The notes under the pieces: model-generated
The model's database searches: none
Told to the model about the DNA's origin: nothing
The model's input: the letters and a program-made list of their open reading frames with translations, nothing else
Part shown: piece by piece, positions 1 through 7,526 of the stretch
Layout of the letters: each line of letters begins with the position of its first letter
Numbering within the stretch: position 1 is the stretch's first letter
Assembly: GCA_910578115.1 (NCBI GenBank)
Contig: CAJTPO010000075.1
Location: forward strand, 1-12,276
Direction of reading: 5' to 3'
DNA from: an uncultured Lachnospiraceae bacterium
Lineage (GTDB): Bacteria; Bacillota; Clostridia; Lachnospirales; Lachnospiraceae
Length of the DNA stretch: 12,276 nt
Position numbers and translations under genes: made by a program

Positions 1-9
1 TTTTGGCAT

Positions 10-30
10 AAAAACGGAGCCGTTGCTCCG
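10..30 (-). terminator. Rho-independent terminator ending the sugar-utilisation operon
   Basis: On the minus strand a perfect 6-bp stem (CGGAGC / GCTCCG) with loop AACG is followed at once by TTTTT. It lies about 70 bases past the stop codon of the response regulator and is correctly oriented to end the transcript of the whole locus. Stem quality and the adjoining T-run make this a strong call by eye. No folding energy was calculated. Confidence 0.85.
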
Positions 31-66
31 GCAGATTATTCATCTACTTTTGCAACAGCCCCTTAC

Positions 67-90
67 TTTTTGTGAAGATTTTTGTGAAGA
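67..90. repeat. Tandem 12-bp direct repeat, two copies
   Basis: The unit TTTTTGTGAAGA occurs twice head to tail (67-78 and 79-90) between the response regulator stop codon and the operon terminator. It lies in the untranslated 3' end of the transcript. It could be a simple replication-slippage duplication. I see no sign that it is a protein-binding site. Confidence 0.6.
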
Positions 91-98
91 TTCAGGAA

Positions 99-884
99 TC
101 ATGGCTCTGTCTTTTGAGGCACACTCACCGTATTCCGATACTCGTTGGCCGAAACCCCCGCCAGCTTCTTGAACACACGTGAAAAATGGGCCATATCCAG
201 GAAGCCCACCTCCTCTGCGATATCACTGATCCGCAGAGAGGGATCCCCCAATAGTTCCTTCGCTCTTTTCATACGGACATCATTCAGCAGTTCCGAGAAA
301 TTATGTCCCGTAAATTTATTCAGCAGCTTGCTCAAATGCCACTGGCTCACATAGACTTTATCAGCCACATCCGCCAGCTTCAGCCTTTCCGCATAATTCT
401 CTTCCATATAGGCCAGCGCATTCTTTACGATAAAGCTGCCCGCCGCGTTTTCCGCCTCTTCCGTCTCTTCTTCCCGGGGCCCGTCCTCCGTCCTGCAGGC
501 CGGCGCTTTACTCTCCAGCCTTTCCACCATAGTCCGGATGGCTTCATTCAGTTCATCCATAATTGACGGTTTCAGCAAAAAACGGCATACACCCAGGCGA
601 ATCGCCTGTTGGGCATAATCAAAATCCCGATATCCGGTCAGGATCGTAACTTCCATATCGGGAAATTCGGATCTCAGCGCCGCGATCATGGCAAGGCCGT
701 CCATCTTGGGCATACAAATGTCCGTTATAAGGATATCCGGCTTCTCTCTTCGGATCAGTTCCAGACCCTCCGCCCCATTGCCGGCTGTCCCGGCCACAAC
801 ACATCCCAGATCTTCCCACTTAATGGTTTTCTCAAGACCTTTTACAATAATCGGTTCATCATCAATGATTACTGCCTTATACAT
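99..884 (-). CDS. YesN-type response regulator (receiver domain + AraC helix-turn-helix)
   Basis: A 261-residue DNA-binding response regulator, the probable transcriptional activator of this locus. The N-terminal receiver domain (about 1-120) has the acidic pair D8/D9, the phosphoacceptor D55 in ILITDICMPKMDG, T83 and K105. An acidic Glu-rich linker (about 130-148) leads to a C-terminal AraC-type double helix-turn-helix (about 150-253, with the family-typical IAEEVGF and HFSRVFKK segments). I chose ATG 884 because receivers of this family begin MYKxxIxDDE. A GTG at 893 lies 3 bases after GGAGG and would add three residues (MET). The gene follows the second permease after about 70 bases and is last before the terminator. 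Its cognate kinase is almost certainly the YesM-type protein at 4326-6107, since the two families pair. The target promoters are inferred. Confidence 0.92.
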   Translation of the reverse strand: MYKAVIIDDEPIIVKGLEKTIKWEDLGCVVAGTAGNGAEGLELIRREKPDILITDICMPKMDGLAMIAALRSEFPDMEVTILTGYRDFDYAQQAIRLGVCRFLLKPSIMDELNEAIRTMVERLESKAPACRTEDGPREEETEEAENAAGSFIVKNALAYMEENYAERLKLADVADKVYVSQWHLSKLLNKFTGHNFSELLNDVRMKRAKELLGDPSLRISDIAEEVGFLDMAHFSRVFKKLAGVSANEYRNTVSVPQKTEP

Positions 885-905
885 AGTTTCCACTACCCTC
901 CACCC

Positions 906-920
906 GTCTGTTCCTCAGAC
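906..920 (-). other. Small hairpin between permease and regulator genes
   Basis: A perfect 5-bp inverted repeat (GTCTG / CAGAC) with a 5-base spacer lies in the gap between the second permease and the response regulator, just upstream of the regulator's GGAGG ribosome binding site. With no T-run it is not a terminator. It could mildly modulate regulator translation or mRNA processing, or be chance. Confidence 0.3.
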
Positions 921-956
921 ATCTTCGAATTTCCCGGCAGCAGCCCCTGCAGTACA

Positions 957-1841
957 CTATCCTTTCACGGCCCCGGCCGTCAGTCCCTTGACGATATATT
1001 TCTGTAAAAACAGATATACGATCAGCAGAGGGAATACAATCAGCGACACACTGGACGCCATCAATCCATAATTGGTTCCCTCCTGAGAAGTCAGCAGGCT
1101 TAAGAGTACTGTGACCGAATACTCCGGCTTGGTCTTCAAAAAGAAGGACTGGGTAAACAGGTCGTTGTAACTCCACAGGAACGAAAAGATTCCCACGGTG
1201 GCAAAAGACGGCTTACAAAGCGGCATGACCACCTTGAAGAACAGCTGAAAGGCATTGCTTCCTTCCACATAGGCCGCCTCCTCCAATTCAATCGGAAGTC
1301 CTGCGATATATCCCCGCAGCACCACAATGGCGAAGGAAAGATTCCCCGCGATCTGGGGCAGGATAACTGCCATCAGGGATTTCGCAACCTGGTTCGTATT
1401 GGCCAGCCCGATTACATTCATCATCCGGATCACCGGAATAATCGTGGCAAACGCCGGGAACATCATTCCCGCCAGCACCAGACTGTTCAGCAGCCCCTTC
1501 AGCTTAAAATCATACCGCATCAGCGCGTAAGCCGCAAGACCGGAAAACAGTATGACCGCCCCCGCCACGCTTAAAGATATTACGATGCTGTTCCGATACG
1601 CTCCCAGAATGTTTACCCGGTTGAACGCCGTCCTGTAATTGTCCAGTGTAAACAAATCCCCTATGGGAAGAGAAAAGGAATCCGAGCGGATAATCTTTTT
1701 ATTTTTAAAAGAATTCATCAGGATCCAAAATAACGGGTATATCGTTGTCAGCGCCCATGCGGACAGCACAACGTAAATGCCCGCCATCCCAAGAGATATT
1801 CTGCGGCGCTTTCGGTTGGTCTTAAAAGTTGTCCCTGCCAT
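957..1841 (-). CDS. Carbohydrate ABC transporter permease, MalG-type (CUT1 family)
   Basis: A 294-residue inner-membrane subunit of a sugar importer. A basic N-terminus (NRKRRR, 9-14) precedes the first membrane helix (about 17-43). Further hydrophobic segments fall near 82-107, 118-140, 151-173, 208-226 and 262-282, giving the six-helix plan of MalG proteins. The ATPase-docking EAA loop is visible as EEAAYVEG ending at G194. The C-terminus (KYIVKGLTAGAVKG) is typical of CUT1 permeases. Start ATG 1841 is preceded by AGGAGG at 7 bases, and this site overlaps the stop region of the first permease 11 bases upstream, so the two are translated together. It pairs with the MalF-type permease and the binding protein of this locus. 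The substrate is inferred from chbP as a GlcNAc disaccharide. No ATPase gene is present. Confidence 0.93.
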   Translation of the reverse strand: MAGTTFKTNRKRRRISLGMAGIYVVLSAWALTTIYPLFWILMNSFKNKKIIRSDSFSLPIGDLFTLDNYRTAFNRVNILGAYRNSIVISLSVAGAVILFSGLAAYALMRYDFKLKGLLNSLVLAGMMFPAFATIIPVIRMMNVIGLANTNQVAKSLMAVILPQIAGNLSFAIVVLRGYIAGLPIELEEAAYVEGSNAFQLFFKVVMPLCKPSFATVGIFSFLWSYNDLFTQSFFLKTKPEYSVTVLLSLLTSQEGTNYGLMASSVSLIVFPLLIVYLFLQKYIVKGLTAGAVKG

Positions 1842-1852
1842 ATCCGCTCCTC

Positions 1853-2740
1853 CTAATAATCTTTTTCCTTGAAAACTGCGTTTACAGTTTTCGCGGTGAC
1901 CACGCCCAGGACTACGATCAGGACAGAAATCGCCGAGCTGTAATCCACATTATGCGACTCAAAAGCATGATAATACATATAGGTGCCTGTCAGCCAGGTA
2001 CTGTTGCTGGGCATCCCCTTGGGGAACATGATCCAGGGCAGGTCAAATACTTTTAACGCGCCCGTCACTGCCAGCACGCCGCAGGTACAGATCACATTGT
2101 GCAGAAGCGGCAGGGAGATATAGCGCACCCGCTGCCATCTTGAGGCCCCGTCAATGGTGGCCGCCTCGTACAGTTCTTCAGATATGTTATTCAGTCCCGT
2201 GATCAGGATGATAAAGTAGAAGCCCACATATTGCCAGGTGACAGGAACTATCATGGTCAGCATGGCATGGGAACTGTCCTTAAAATCCAGCAGTTTTGTG
2301 GCCCCGAGCAGCTCCCGCAGTTGGTTCAGCATCCCCTTGTCATACAAAAATACAATATTGAACAGAAGTCCCAGCGCTGTGGCCGCAATGACAATGGGGA
2401 AAAAATAAACCGTCCTGAAGAATTTTTGCCCTTTCTTGATATTATCCACCATAAGCGCCAACACAATGGCAATCCCCACCTGTCCGATGATTGTAGCCGC
2501 GATCATAATCAGTGTGTTGAGCAATGCCGTCCATATATTCGGGTCTTTACAGAGTTGTATGTAATTGGTATACCAGGGAGCGTTCCACCCTTTGGCGGAC
2601 GCGCCCAGATTGTTGATCTCTTTAAAGCTGTTTAAAATGTTCTGCAGAAAAGGATAATACAGAAAAACAGCCAGAAAGATAAACGCAGGCGCCAGGAAAA
2701 AAATGACGGGTTTCTTATTCTTATAGATGTTTGAACTCAT
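1853..2740 (-). CDS. Carbohydrate ABC transporter permease, MalF/UgpA-type (CUT1 family)
   Basis: A 295-residue membrane subunit that pairs with the MalG-type permease directly downstream. Hydrophobic segments lie near 12-32, 71-96, 107-131, 159-181, 207-231 and 264-286. The EAA loop reads YEAATIDGA (191-199) with the invariant Gly at 198. The length fits the short MalF-like proteins of Gram-positive CUT1 systems, which lack the large periplasmic loop of E. coli MalF. I favour ATG 2740, with a short basic tail before the first helix. The open frame extends to a GTG at 2752 that sits only about 3 bases after AAAGGGG, which would give 299 residues. The start is therefore uncertain by four codons. 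A hairpin lies between this gene and the upstream binding-protein gene and probably lowers its expression relative to that gene. Confidence 0.93.
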   Translation of the reverse strand: MSSNIYKNKKPVIFFLAPAFIFLAVFLYYPFLQNILNSFKEINNLGASAKGWNAPWYTNYIQLCKDPNIWTALLNTLIMIAATIIGQVGIAIVLALMVDNIKKGQKFFRTVYFFPIVIAATALGLLFNIVFLYDKGMLNQLRELLGATKLLDFKDSSHAMLTMIVPVTWQYVGFYFIILITGLNNISEELYEAATIDGASRWQRVRYISLPLLHNVICTCGVLAVTGALKVFDLPWIMFPKGMPSNSTWLTGTYMYYHAFESHNVDYSSAISVLIVVLGVVTAKTVNAVFKEKDY

Positions 2741-2772
2741 AGCAGCGCTCACACCCCTTTCTAAAAGCCGGA

Positions 2773-2794
2773 GCGGAGAACATTTCTTCTCCGC
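2773..2794 (-). promoter_or_regulatory. Intercistronic hairpin after the binding-protein gene
   Basis: A perfect 8-bp stem (GCGGAGAA / TTCTCCGC) with a 6-base loop lies in the gap between the binding-protein stop (2820) and the first permease. On the minus strand it is followed by TCCGGCTTTTAG, too weak a T-tract for a full terminator. In many sugar ABC operons such a hairpin stabilises the binding-protein message or lets only part of the transcription continue, so the binding protein outnumbers the permeases. That role is inferred here. Confidence 0.65.
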
Positions 2795-2819
2795 CCCAAT
2801 GATCCGTTCCTCACAATCA

Positions 2820-4184
2820 CTACTTACCTGCTGCCACCAGATCCAGAAGTTCTTCTACCGCTATCGTGATGTCTTTCTTTCCTGTTACGATATCAGGCAT
2901 TCCGTTAAATACCGGTACTCTCGCTTCCTGCGTTACCTGATCCTGCACTGCGGCCGACATACCGGTGGCTCCCTTAACCAGTTCAAGTCCTGCCACTGCC
3001 AGAGAAGACAGCTGTGATTCGTCTACCTGGCTCCCGTTCTTCAAAGCCGTTGCCGATACGCTGGCGAATTGGGTGACCATCTCATCGGATGTCATATAAG
3101 AGATGAAATCCACACATGCCTGCCTCTTTTCCGGATCATCCCAGGCCTTTCTGGTAATATACCAGCCGGAGGACAGTCCGCCGATAATATCCGTTGTCAA
3201 ACGGTCGTTTTTGCCCGGTACATAAGTTACCGTAAAGTTGTCAATATCATCCGTTGCTCCCTCAATGCCTCCCACTTTCCAGGAACCGTCGATCAAAAAT
3301 GCCGCCTTGCCGTCAATAAAGAGCTGGAAAGTCTCGCCGTCTGTGGCGGACAGGGTATTCTCCGGCAGGAAACCATACTCATATAAGAGTTTCATATCTT
3401 CAATGCCGTCCACCCATGCCGTGCCGTGCTTATCCGCTACGGAAGCCGGTACAATATTATGGGTTGCAGGAGTCAGATAATTGTAGATGCAGAACTCAAA
3501 CCAGTAATGAGGAATCTCCGCGAAGGACGCCGCAATGGGAGTATATCCCGCATCCTTTATCTTCTGGCAGGTTTCCAGGAACTCATCCCATGTGGTATCA
3601 GGCCCGGGGATTTCCACATTGGCCGCCTCACACACCGCCTTGTTCACAAACATACCTTCCCAGTAGCCGTTCATGGGTATGGAATAATTCTTTCCGTCCA
3701 GAGGAGAAGCTCCCAGCATGCCATCCTTCATATTCGACGCGTAGTCCGGATAAGTCTGGCGAATCTCATCAATGGAAACCACCTTCCCCGCTTCCACGAA
3801 GGGATTGGAATCCACACCGTTAAAGTAGAAAAGCACATCCGGTTCCGAACCCATCTCAAAGTCCGATATGATTCTTGCCTTAAAGGTCTCTGTGGAGGAG
3901 CCCGATGCATCGTTGAGCTTATTCCCCGTCTCCTTCTGCCATGCAGCGATGGCATCCTGGTAATTGGCGGCGTTTGTATCTTCTCCCGCAAAAGTTGTTG
4001 TCACATTCAGAGTGACCGGACCGGTGGGGGTTTTTACATCTTCCACCGACTCCGTTGACGGAGAACTGCTCCCCGCGGAACTGCTTCCCGGAGTCGACGC
4101 CGCTCCCCCTGAATCGTTGTTGCCGCAGGCGGCCAGCGACAGTACCATTGCGCCCGACAATAACGTTGCCAACATTTTTTTCAT
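2820..4184 (-). CDS. Extracellular sugar-binding lipoprotein of the CUT1 ABC importer
   Basis: A 454-residue solute-binding protein that captures sugar outside the cell and delivers it to the two permeases downstream. It opens with a lipoprotein signal peptide (basic MKK, hydrophobic core, lipobox L17-A-A-C20), so Cys20 would be lipidated. A Ser/Gly/Pro-rich tether follows (about 21-55), then a type I sugar-binding fold with aromatic-rich stretches suited to sugar stacking (such as NGYWEG and HYWFEF). ATG 4184 has GGGAGGT 8 bases upstream. It has its own good promoter and leader hairpin. The ligand cannot be read from the sequence. From the neighbouring chbP, N,N'-diacetylchitobiose or short chitooligosaccharides are the best guess, with other beta-linked disaccharides possible. 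Confidence 0.92.
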   Translation of the reverse strand: MKKMLATLLSGAMVLSLAACGNNDSGGAASTPGSSSAGSSSPSTESVEDVKTPTGPVTLNVTTTFAGEDTNAANYQDAIAAWQKETGNKLNDASGSSTETFKARIISDFEMGSEPDVLFYFNGVDSNPFVEAGKVVSIDEIRQTYPDYASNMKDGMLGASPLDGKNYSIPMNGYWEGMFVNKAVCEAANVEIPGPDTTWDEFLETCQKIKDAGYTPIAASFAEIPHYWFEFCIYNYLTPATHNIVPASVADKHGTAWVDGIEDMKLLYEYGFLPENTLSATDGETFQLFIDGKAAFLIDGSWKVGGIEGATDDIDNFTVTYVPGKNDRLTTDIIGGLSSGWYITRKAWDDPEKRQACVDFISYMTSDEMVTQFASVSATALKNGSQVDESQLSSLAVAGLELVKGATGMSAAVQDQVTQEARVPVFNGMPDIVTGKKDITIAVEELLDLVAAGK

Positions 4185-4209
4185 AGTTTTTACCTCCCTG
4201 GTTTTGAAT

Positions 4210-4230
4210 GACCATATACCTCATATGGCC
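4210..4230 (-). promoter_or_regulatory. Leader hairpin upstream of the binding-protein gene
   Basis: In the transcript the arms GGCCAUAU and AUAUGGUC pair over 8 positions, one of them a G-U pair, around the loop GAGGU. The structure ends about 26 bases before the start codon, in the roughly 100-base leader made from the promoter at 4292-4320. It might stabilise the 5' end or, as DNA, act as an operator. Neither role is shown. Confidence 0.45.
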
Positions 4231-4291
4231 TGTTATCGTATCACAAACCCCGTATCCTTTTCTTTCGGTGTTTGCTATGAATTTATCATAC

Positions 4292-4320
4292 AATATAAAA
4301 GGAAAACACGGAATTGTCAG
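4292..4320 (-). promoter_or_regulatory. Internal promoter for the binding-protein/transporter genes
   Basis: Reading the minus strand, a -35 box CTGACA (4320-4315) and a -10 box TATATT (4297-4292) are separated by exactly 17 bases. Each differs from the sigma-A consensus at one position. The site begins only a few bases after the kinase stop codon and would start transcription near 4285, leaving a leader of about 100 bases. It would allow the transporter and regulator genes to be expressed separately from chbP, the mutase and the kinase. Confidence 0.7.
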
Positions 4321-4325
4321 ATTTG

Positions 4326-6107
4326 CTATTTCTTGTCTTTTATTGTCGCCTGCACTTCGATCCTGCTTACCGTCTCGCCGCTCTCCTCATTTCGGATCGC
4401 CAGCCCGTATTCCTCACCGTAGATGATTTTGATCCGCCTGTTCACATTGCGGATTCCCAGACTTGCGGAACCCACGTCTCCCGGCTCATAATCGTCTGAC
4501 AGCAGCATTTTGATCTTTTCCTCATCCTGCCTGGACAGCCGGCCCATATTGCGCACCTCTATCACCAGTCTTTCCCCCTCCCGGAAGATTCTCACCGTGA
4601 TCCGGCCCTCCGTCTGTCCGTTGATCCCATGCTCCACCGCATTCTCAATAATCGGCTGGATAATCAGCCTGGGAACTTTCAGGGAACGCAGACTCTCATC
4701 CACATCCGTTTCCACCTTCAGCCGCTCTCCCATCCGCTGGCTTATGATAAAAAGATAGGCCTCCACATAGGACATTTCCTCTGCCAAAGTCACAAATCTC
4801 CTGTGCCGCCTGTCCATGGTGGCCTCCAGCATAACCGACAGGCTCTCGATCATCCGGCTCACCTCATAATTCTCATGAATCCGGGCCTCCCAGTTGATGA
4901 TCTCCAGGGCATTGTTCAGAAAATGCGGGTTGATCTGCGCCTGCAGCGCCATGATCCGGGCGTCCTTCAGGGCAAGCTCCTCCGTATAGATTCTGTGGAT
5001 CTGATCCTGCAGTCGGGCCGACATATGGTTAAACGCTTCCGCCAGATATTCGAAGTCCTGGCTGTTGGCACTGTTTTCAATCTGATATCCAAAATGTCCC
5101 TCCTGCAGCATATGGGCAGCCCGGATCAGATTACTTACCGGTTTTGTCACCTTCCTGCGGAAAAAGAGAAATACGATCCCCACCAGAGGCGCCATAAAGA
5201 GCAGCAGGAGCAGAGAGATATATTTCAGCGCATAGGTTTCGTCAATCACCGCCTGCCTGTTCAAAGAAATGAGATATCCGATATAATGCCGCTTCGGTTT
5301 ACGGACTGCATAGACATAATACTCTCCGTTTTTCTTCATAAGGCTGCACTCCCTGTTATTATCCTCGAACAGTTCCGGTCCTATTCCCGGCCGGCCTTCC
5401 AGGAAGCCGCTGTTATCCCCGGCCAGGAAAACGCCGTCTATATAGATAGCACTGCCCTCATAGCCCCATGCGCCGTCAAGACTGCCGAACACCACATCCG
5501 TGTTTAATTCCATGGTCAGCACCGCATAGGGATGATAAGAGGTGGTCATCAGATTGCGGATCAGATACACCCCGCCCTCTATGGCCACCACCGCCACATC
5601 CGTATCCAGTTCCTTGGAAATCTCCAGAACTCCCGGCATCACCTTTTCCTCAAACCTGCGTCCCGCCTGATAGACCGCATTGCTGGTACTTCCCCGGTAG
5701 GCGGCGAAGAAATGCTCCTGCGGCTCACCCGTAAACAGCAGGGAAGTATACAGAAAGCTGTCGTCATAACAGTACTGCCGTTCCAGAAAAAGATTGACCG
5801 TTTTTCGAAAGGCAAACAGATTACCGTCCGTCAGGAAATTCTCATAACTTTCCCGCACCGTGGGAAAATAGGAGGCGTTTCTGGACGCCTCCACTGCGGC
5901 GTCCATCCGCATCTCGCAGATTCGAAGCGCATTATCCGCCGAGGTGACGATCATGCGCTCCGTCTGGGAATTAATCTTCCCCACCGCCATGTAAAACATC
6001 ATATACGAAGCGAGCGCAAGGGGAAGAAGCCAGCACAGAAGAAGCAGACTGACCATGCTCCACTTTAAAGGTGCTTTTTTCAATGCCCTGCTTTTTTGTC
6101 CTTTCAT
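4326..6107 (-). CDS. YesM-type sensor histidine kinase
   Basis: A 593-residue membrane sensor kinase. A basic N-terminus is followed by TM1 (about 16-41), a large extracytoplasmic sensing region (about 42-295), TM2 (about 296-317) and a HAMP linker (about 318-372). The histidine kinase domain of the LytS/YesM class has phosphoacceptor H395 in QINPHFLNN. The ATPase domain shows its N box near N489 (IIENAVEH) and a glycine box at 546-559. ATG 6107 overlaps the mutase stop as TGATG, which indicates translational coupling. A GTG at 6110 would add one residue. No strong ribosome binding site is visible. It should phosphorylate the YesN-type regulator at 99-884. Its ligand, perhaps the sugar itself or the sugar-loaded binding protein, is unknown. 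Confidence 0.93.
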   Translation of the reverse strand: MKGQKSRALKKAPLKWSMVSLLLLCWLLPLALASYMMFYMAVGKINSQTERMIVTSADNALRICEMRMDAAVEASRNASYFPTVRESYENFLTDGNLFAFRKTVNLFLERQYCYDDSFLYTSLLFTGEPQEHFFAAYRGSTSNAVYQAGRRFEEKVMPGVLEISKELDTDVAVVAIEGGVYLIRNLMTTSYHPYAVLTMELNTDVVFGSLDGAWGYEGSAIYIDGVFLAGDNSGFLEGRPGIGPELFEDNNRECSLMKKNGEYYVYAVRKPKRHYIGYLISLNRQAVIDETYALKYISLLLLLFMAPLVGIVFLFFRRKVTKPVSNLIRAAHMLQEGHFGYQIENSANSQDFEYLAEAFNHMSARLQDQIHRIYTEELALKDARIMALQAQINPHFLNNALEIINWEARIHENYEVSRMIESLSVMLEATMDRRHRRFVTLAEEMSYVEAYLFIISQRMGERLKVETDVDESLRSLKVPRLIIQPIIENAVEHGINGQTEGRITVRIFREGERLVIEVRNMGRLSRQDEEKIKMLLSDDYEPGDVGSASLGIRNVNRRIKIIYGEEYGLAIRNEESGETVSRIEVQATIKDKK

Positions 6108-7525
6108 CACTTCTTCAACCCCAGAAACGCTTCATAAATACCGCATACCTGCTTCGCCATCTCCGGCTCCGGCATTTCACAGAAGATTCGGAGCAGCGGT
6201 TCCGTTCCCGAAAATCTTCCGATCACCCATCCGCCGTTTTTAAAATACACCTTGCTGCCGTCCAGATAGGAAACCCGGTCTATCTCATAGGGAAGTTCCG
6301 GCAGCTTCTTTTCCCCGATCAGCAAGCCCTGTATGCGCTCCTTTTTCTCCTGATTAAACTTATAATCCCGCTCTTCCATAAAGATCGCGCCGCATTCCTC
6401 CTGGATCTCTCCGTAGATTTCCGACAGCTTTTTCCCTGTCACCGCGATCATTTCCACCAGAAGCGCCGCCGCGTAGATGCCGTCCTTGCCGTTGATATGT
6501 CCCCGCACCGTAAGGCCGCCGGAAGATTCGCCCCCCAAAATCGCGTCCACCGCGTTCATCTTCGCGGAAATATGTTTAAAGCCCACGGGCACCTCATAGC
6601 ATACCTGCCCGAACCGCTCTGCCACCTTGTCCAGCATATGGGTGGTGGCGATATTCCTCACCACCGGTCCCTCCCATCCCTTATACTTTACCAGATAATA
6701 ATACAGAAGCACCAGGATGTCGTTGGGATGCAGGAAGCGCCCCGTATCGTCAATCACACCGATTCGGTCCGCGTCTCCGTCCGTGGCAATGCCGATGTCC
6801 GCCCTGCTGTCCAGAACCGTGTTCTGAAGATGTTTGAGCGTAGCCGCATTGGGCGCCGGCAGCTTTCCGCCGAAAAGGGTATCATGTCTGTCATGGATAA
6901 CCGTCAATTCGCATCTCGCCGTATGCAGAATCGTGGCCAGAGACGTTTCGCTTACCCCGAATAAAGGATCCAGCACCACCCGCAGCCCCTTGGCCCGGAT
7001 CATATCCATATTGACTGCCGATATGATATTGTCCAGATATTCATTCAGCGGATAAATCTCCTGAATGAGCCCCCCGGCCAACGCTTCCTCGTAATCCATC
7101 TCCCGCACCGAATCCCGGTCCACTCTCCCGATATATTCTTCGATCTCCCGGGTCTGGTTCTCGTCCGCGTCCCGGCCTCCCGCCGTAAATACCTTAATAC
7201 CGTTATAGATGGCAGGGTTATGACTGGCGGTGACCATCATTCCATAGGGAAATTTGTGTTTCATCACATAGTACATGATCAGCGGAGTAGGCGAGGATTT
7301 GTTGATCAGATAAGCGGTAATGCCCTCCGCGGCGAACACTTCTCCCGCCCACCGCATGGCTTCCTTGGACAAAAAGCGCCTGTCATAACCGATTACAATC
7401 CCCTGCTGTGTCTTTCCTTCCGCTTTCATCTTGTCGCTCAGCGCCCTGGCCAATATCTGGATATTGGCTTTCGTAAATCCGTCTCCGATGATCTCACGCC
7501 AGCCGCCTGTACCGAATTTAATCAT
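6107..7525 (-). CDS. Alpha-D-phosphohexomutase (phosphoglucomutase/phosphomannomutase family)
   Basis: A 472-residue cytoplasmic enzyme that moves phosphate between C1 and C6 of a hexose. All four family signatures are visible: the active-site serine loop TASHNP with S101, the metal-binding loop DGDADR (249-254), the sugar-binding loop GGESSGG (331-337) and the phosphate-binding loop RFSGTEP (437-443). It therefore looks catalytically intact. ATG 7525 lies one base after the chbP stop, with GGGGA upstream inside the chbP end, so the two genes are tightly coupled. That context suggests it converts the sugar 1-phosphate released by chbP, so GlcNAc-1-phosphate to GlcNAc-6-phosphate is the likely physiological reaction. 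The family also acts on glucose and mannose phosphates, and the sequence alone does not settle the substrate. Confidence 0.93.
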   Translation of the reverse strand: MIKFGTGGWREIIGDGFTKANIQILARALSDKMKAEGKTQQGIVIGYDRRFLSKEAMRWAGEVFAAEGITAYLINKSSPTPLIMYYVMKHKFPYGMMVTASHNPAIYNGIKVFTAGGRDADENQTREIEEYIGRVDRDSVREMDYEEALAGGLIQEIYPLNEYLDNIISAVNMDMIRAKGLRVVLDPLFGVSETSLATILHTARCELTVIHDRHDTLFGGKLPAPNAATLKHLQNTVLDSRADIGIATDGDADRIGVIDDTGRFLHPNDILVLLYYYLVKYKGWEGPVVRNIATTHMLDKVAERFGQVCYEVPVGFKHISAKMNAVDAILGGESSGGLTVRGHINGKDGIYAAALLVEMIAVTGKKLSEIYGEIQEECGAIFMEERDYKFNQEKKERIQGLLIGEKKLPELPYEIDRVSYLDGSKVYFKNGGWVIGRFSGTEPLLRIFCEMPEPEMAKQVCGIYEAFLGLKK

Positions 7526-7526
7526 A

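Noticed and set aside
967..980. Palindrome ACGGCC-CC-GGCCGT near the end of the second permease
   Set aside because: It lies inside the coding sequence, has a two-base loop and no T-run, and fits the codons of the conserved C-terminus.
4253..4262. Minus-strand 10-mer GAAAAGGATA shared with the chbP promoter as a possible common operator
   Set aside because: In chbP it overlaps the -10 box, whereas here it lies downstream of the predicted transcript start, so the positions do not match a shared regulatory site. One purine-rich 10-mer can recur by chance.
4629..5507. Long plus-strand frame across the kinase gene
   Set aside because: Antisense to a clear histidine kinase with all its motifs; the product is His/Gln/Arg-rich without domains.
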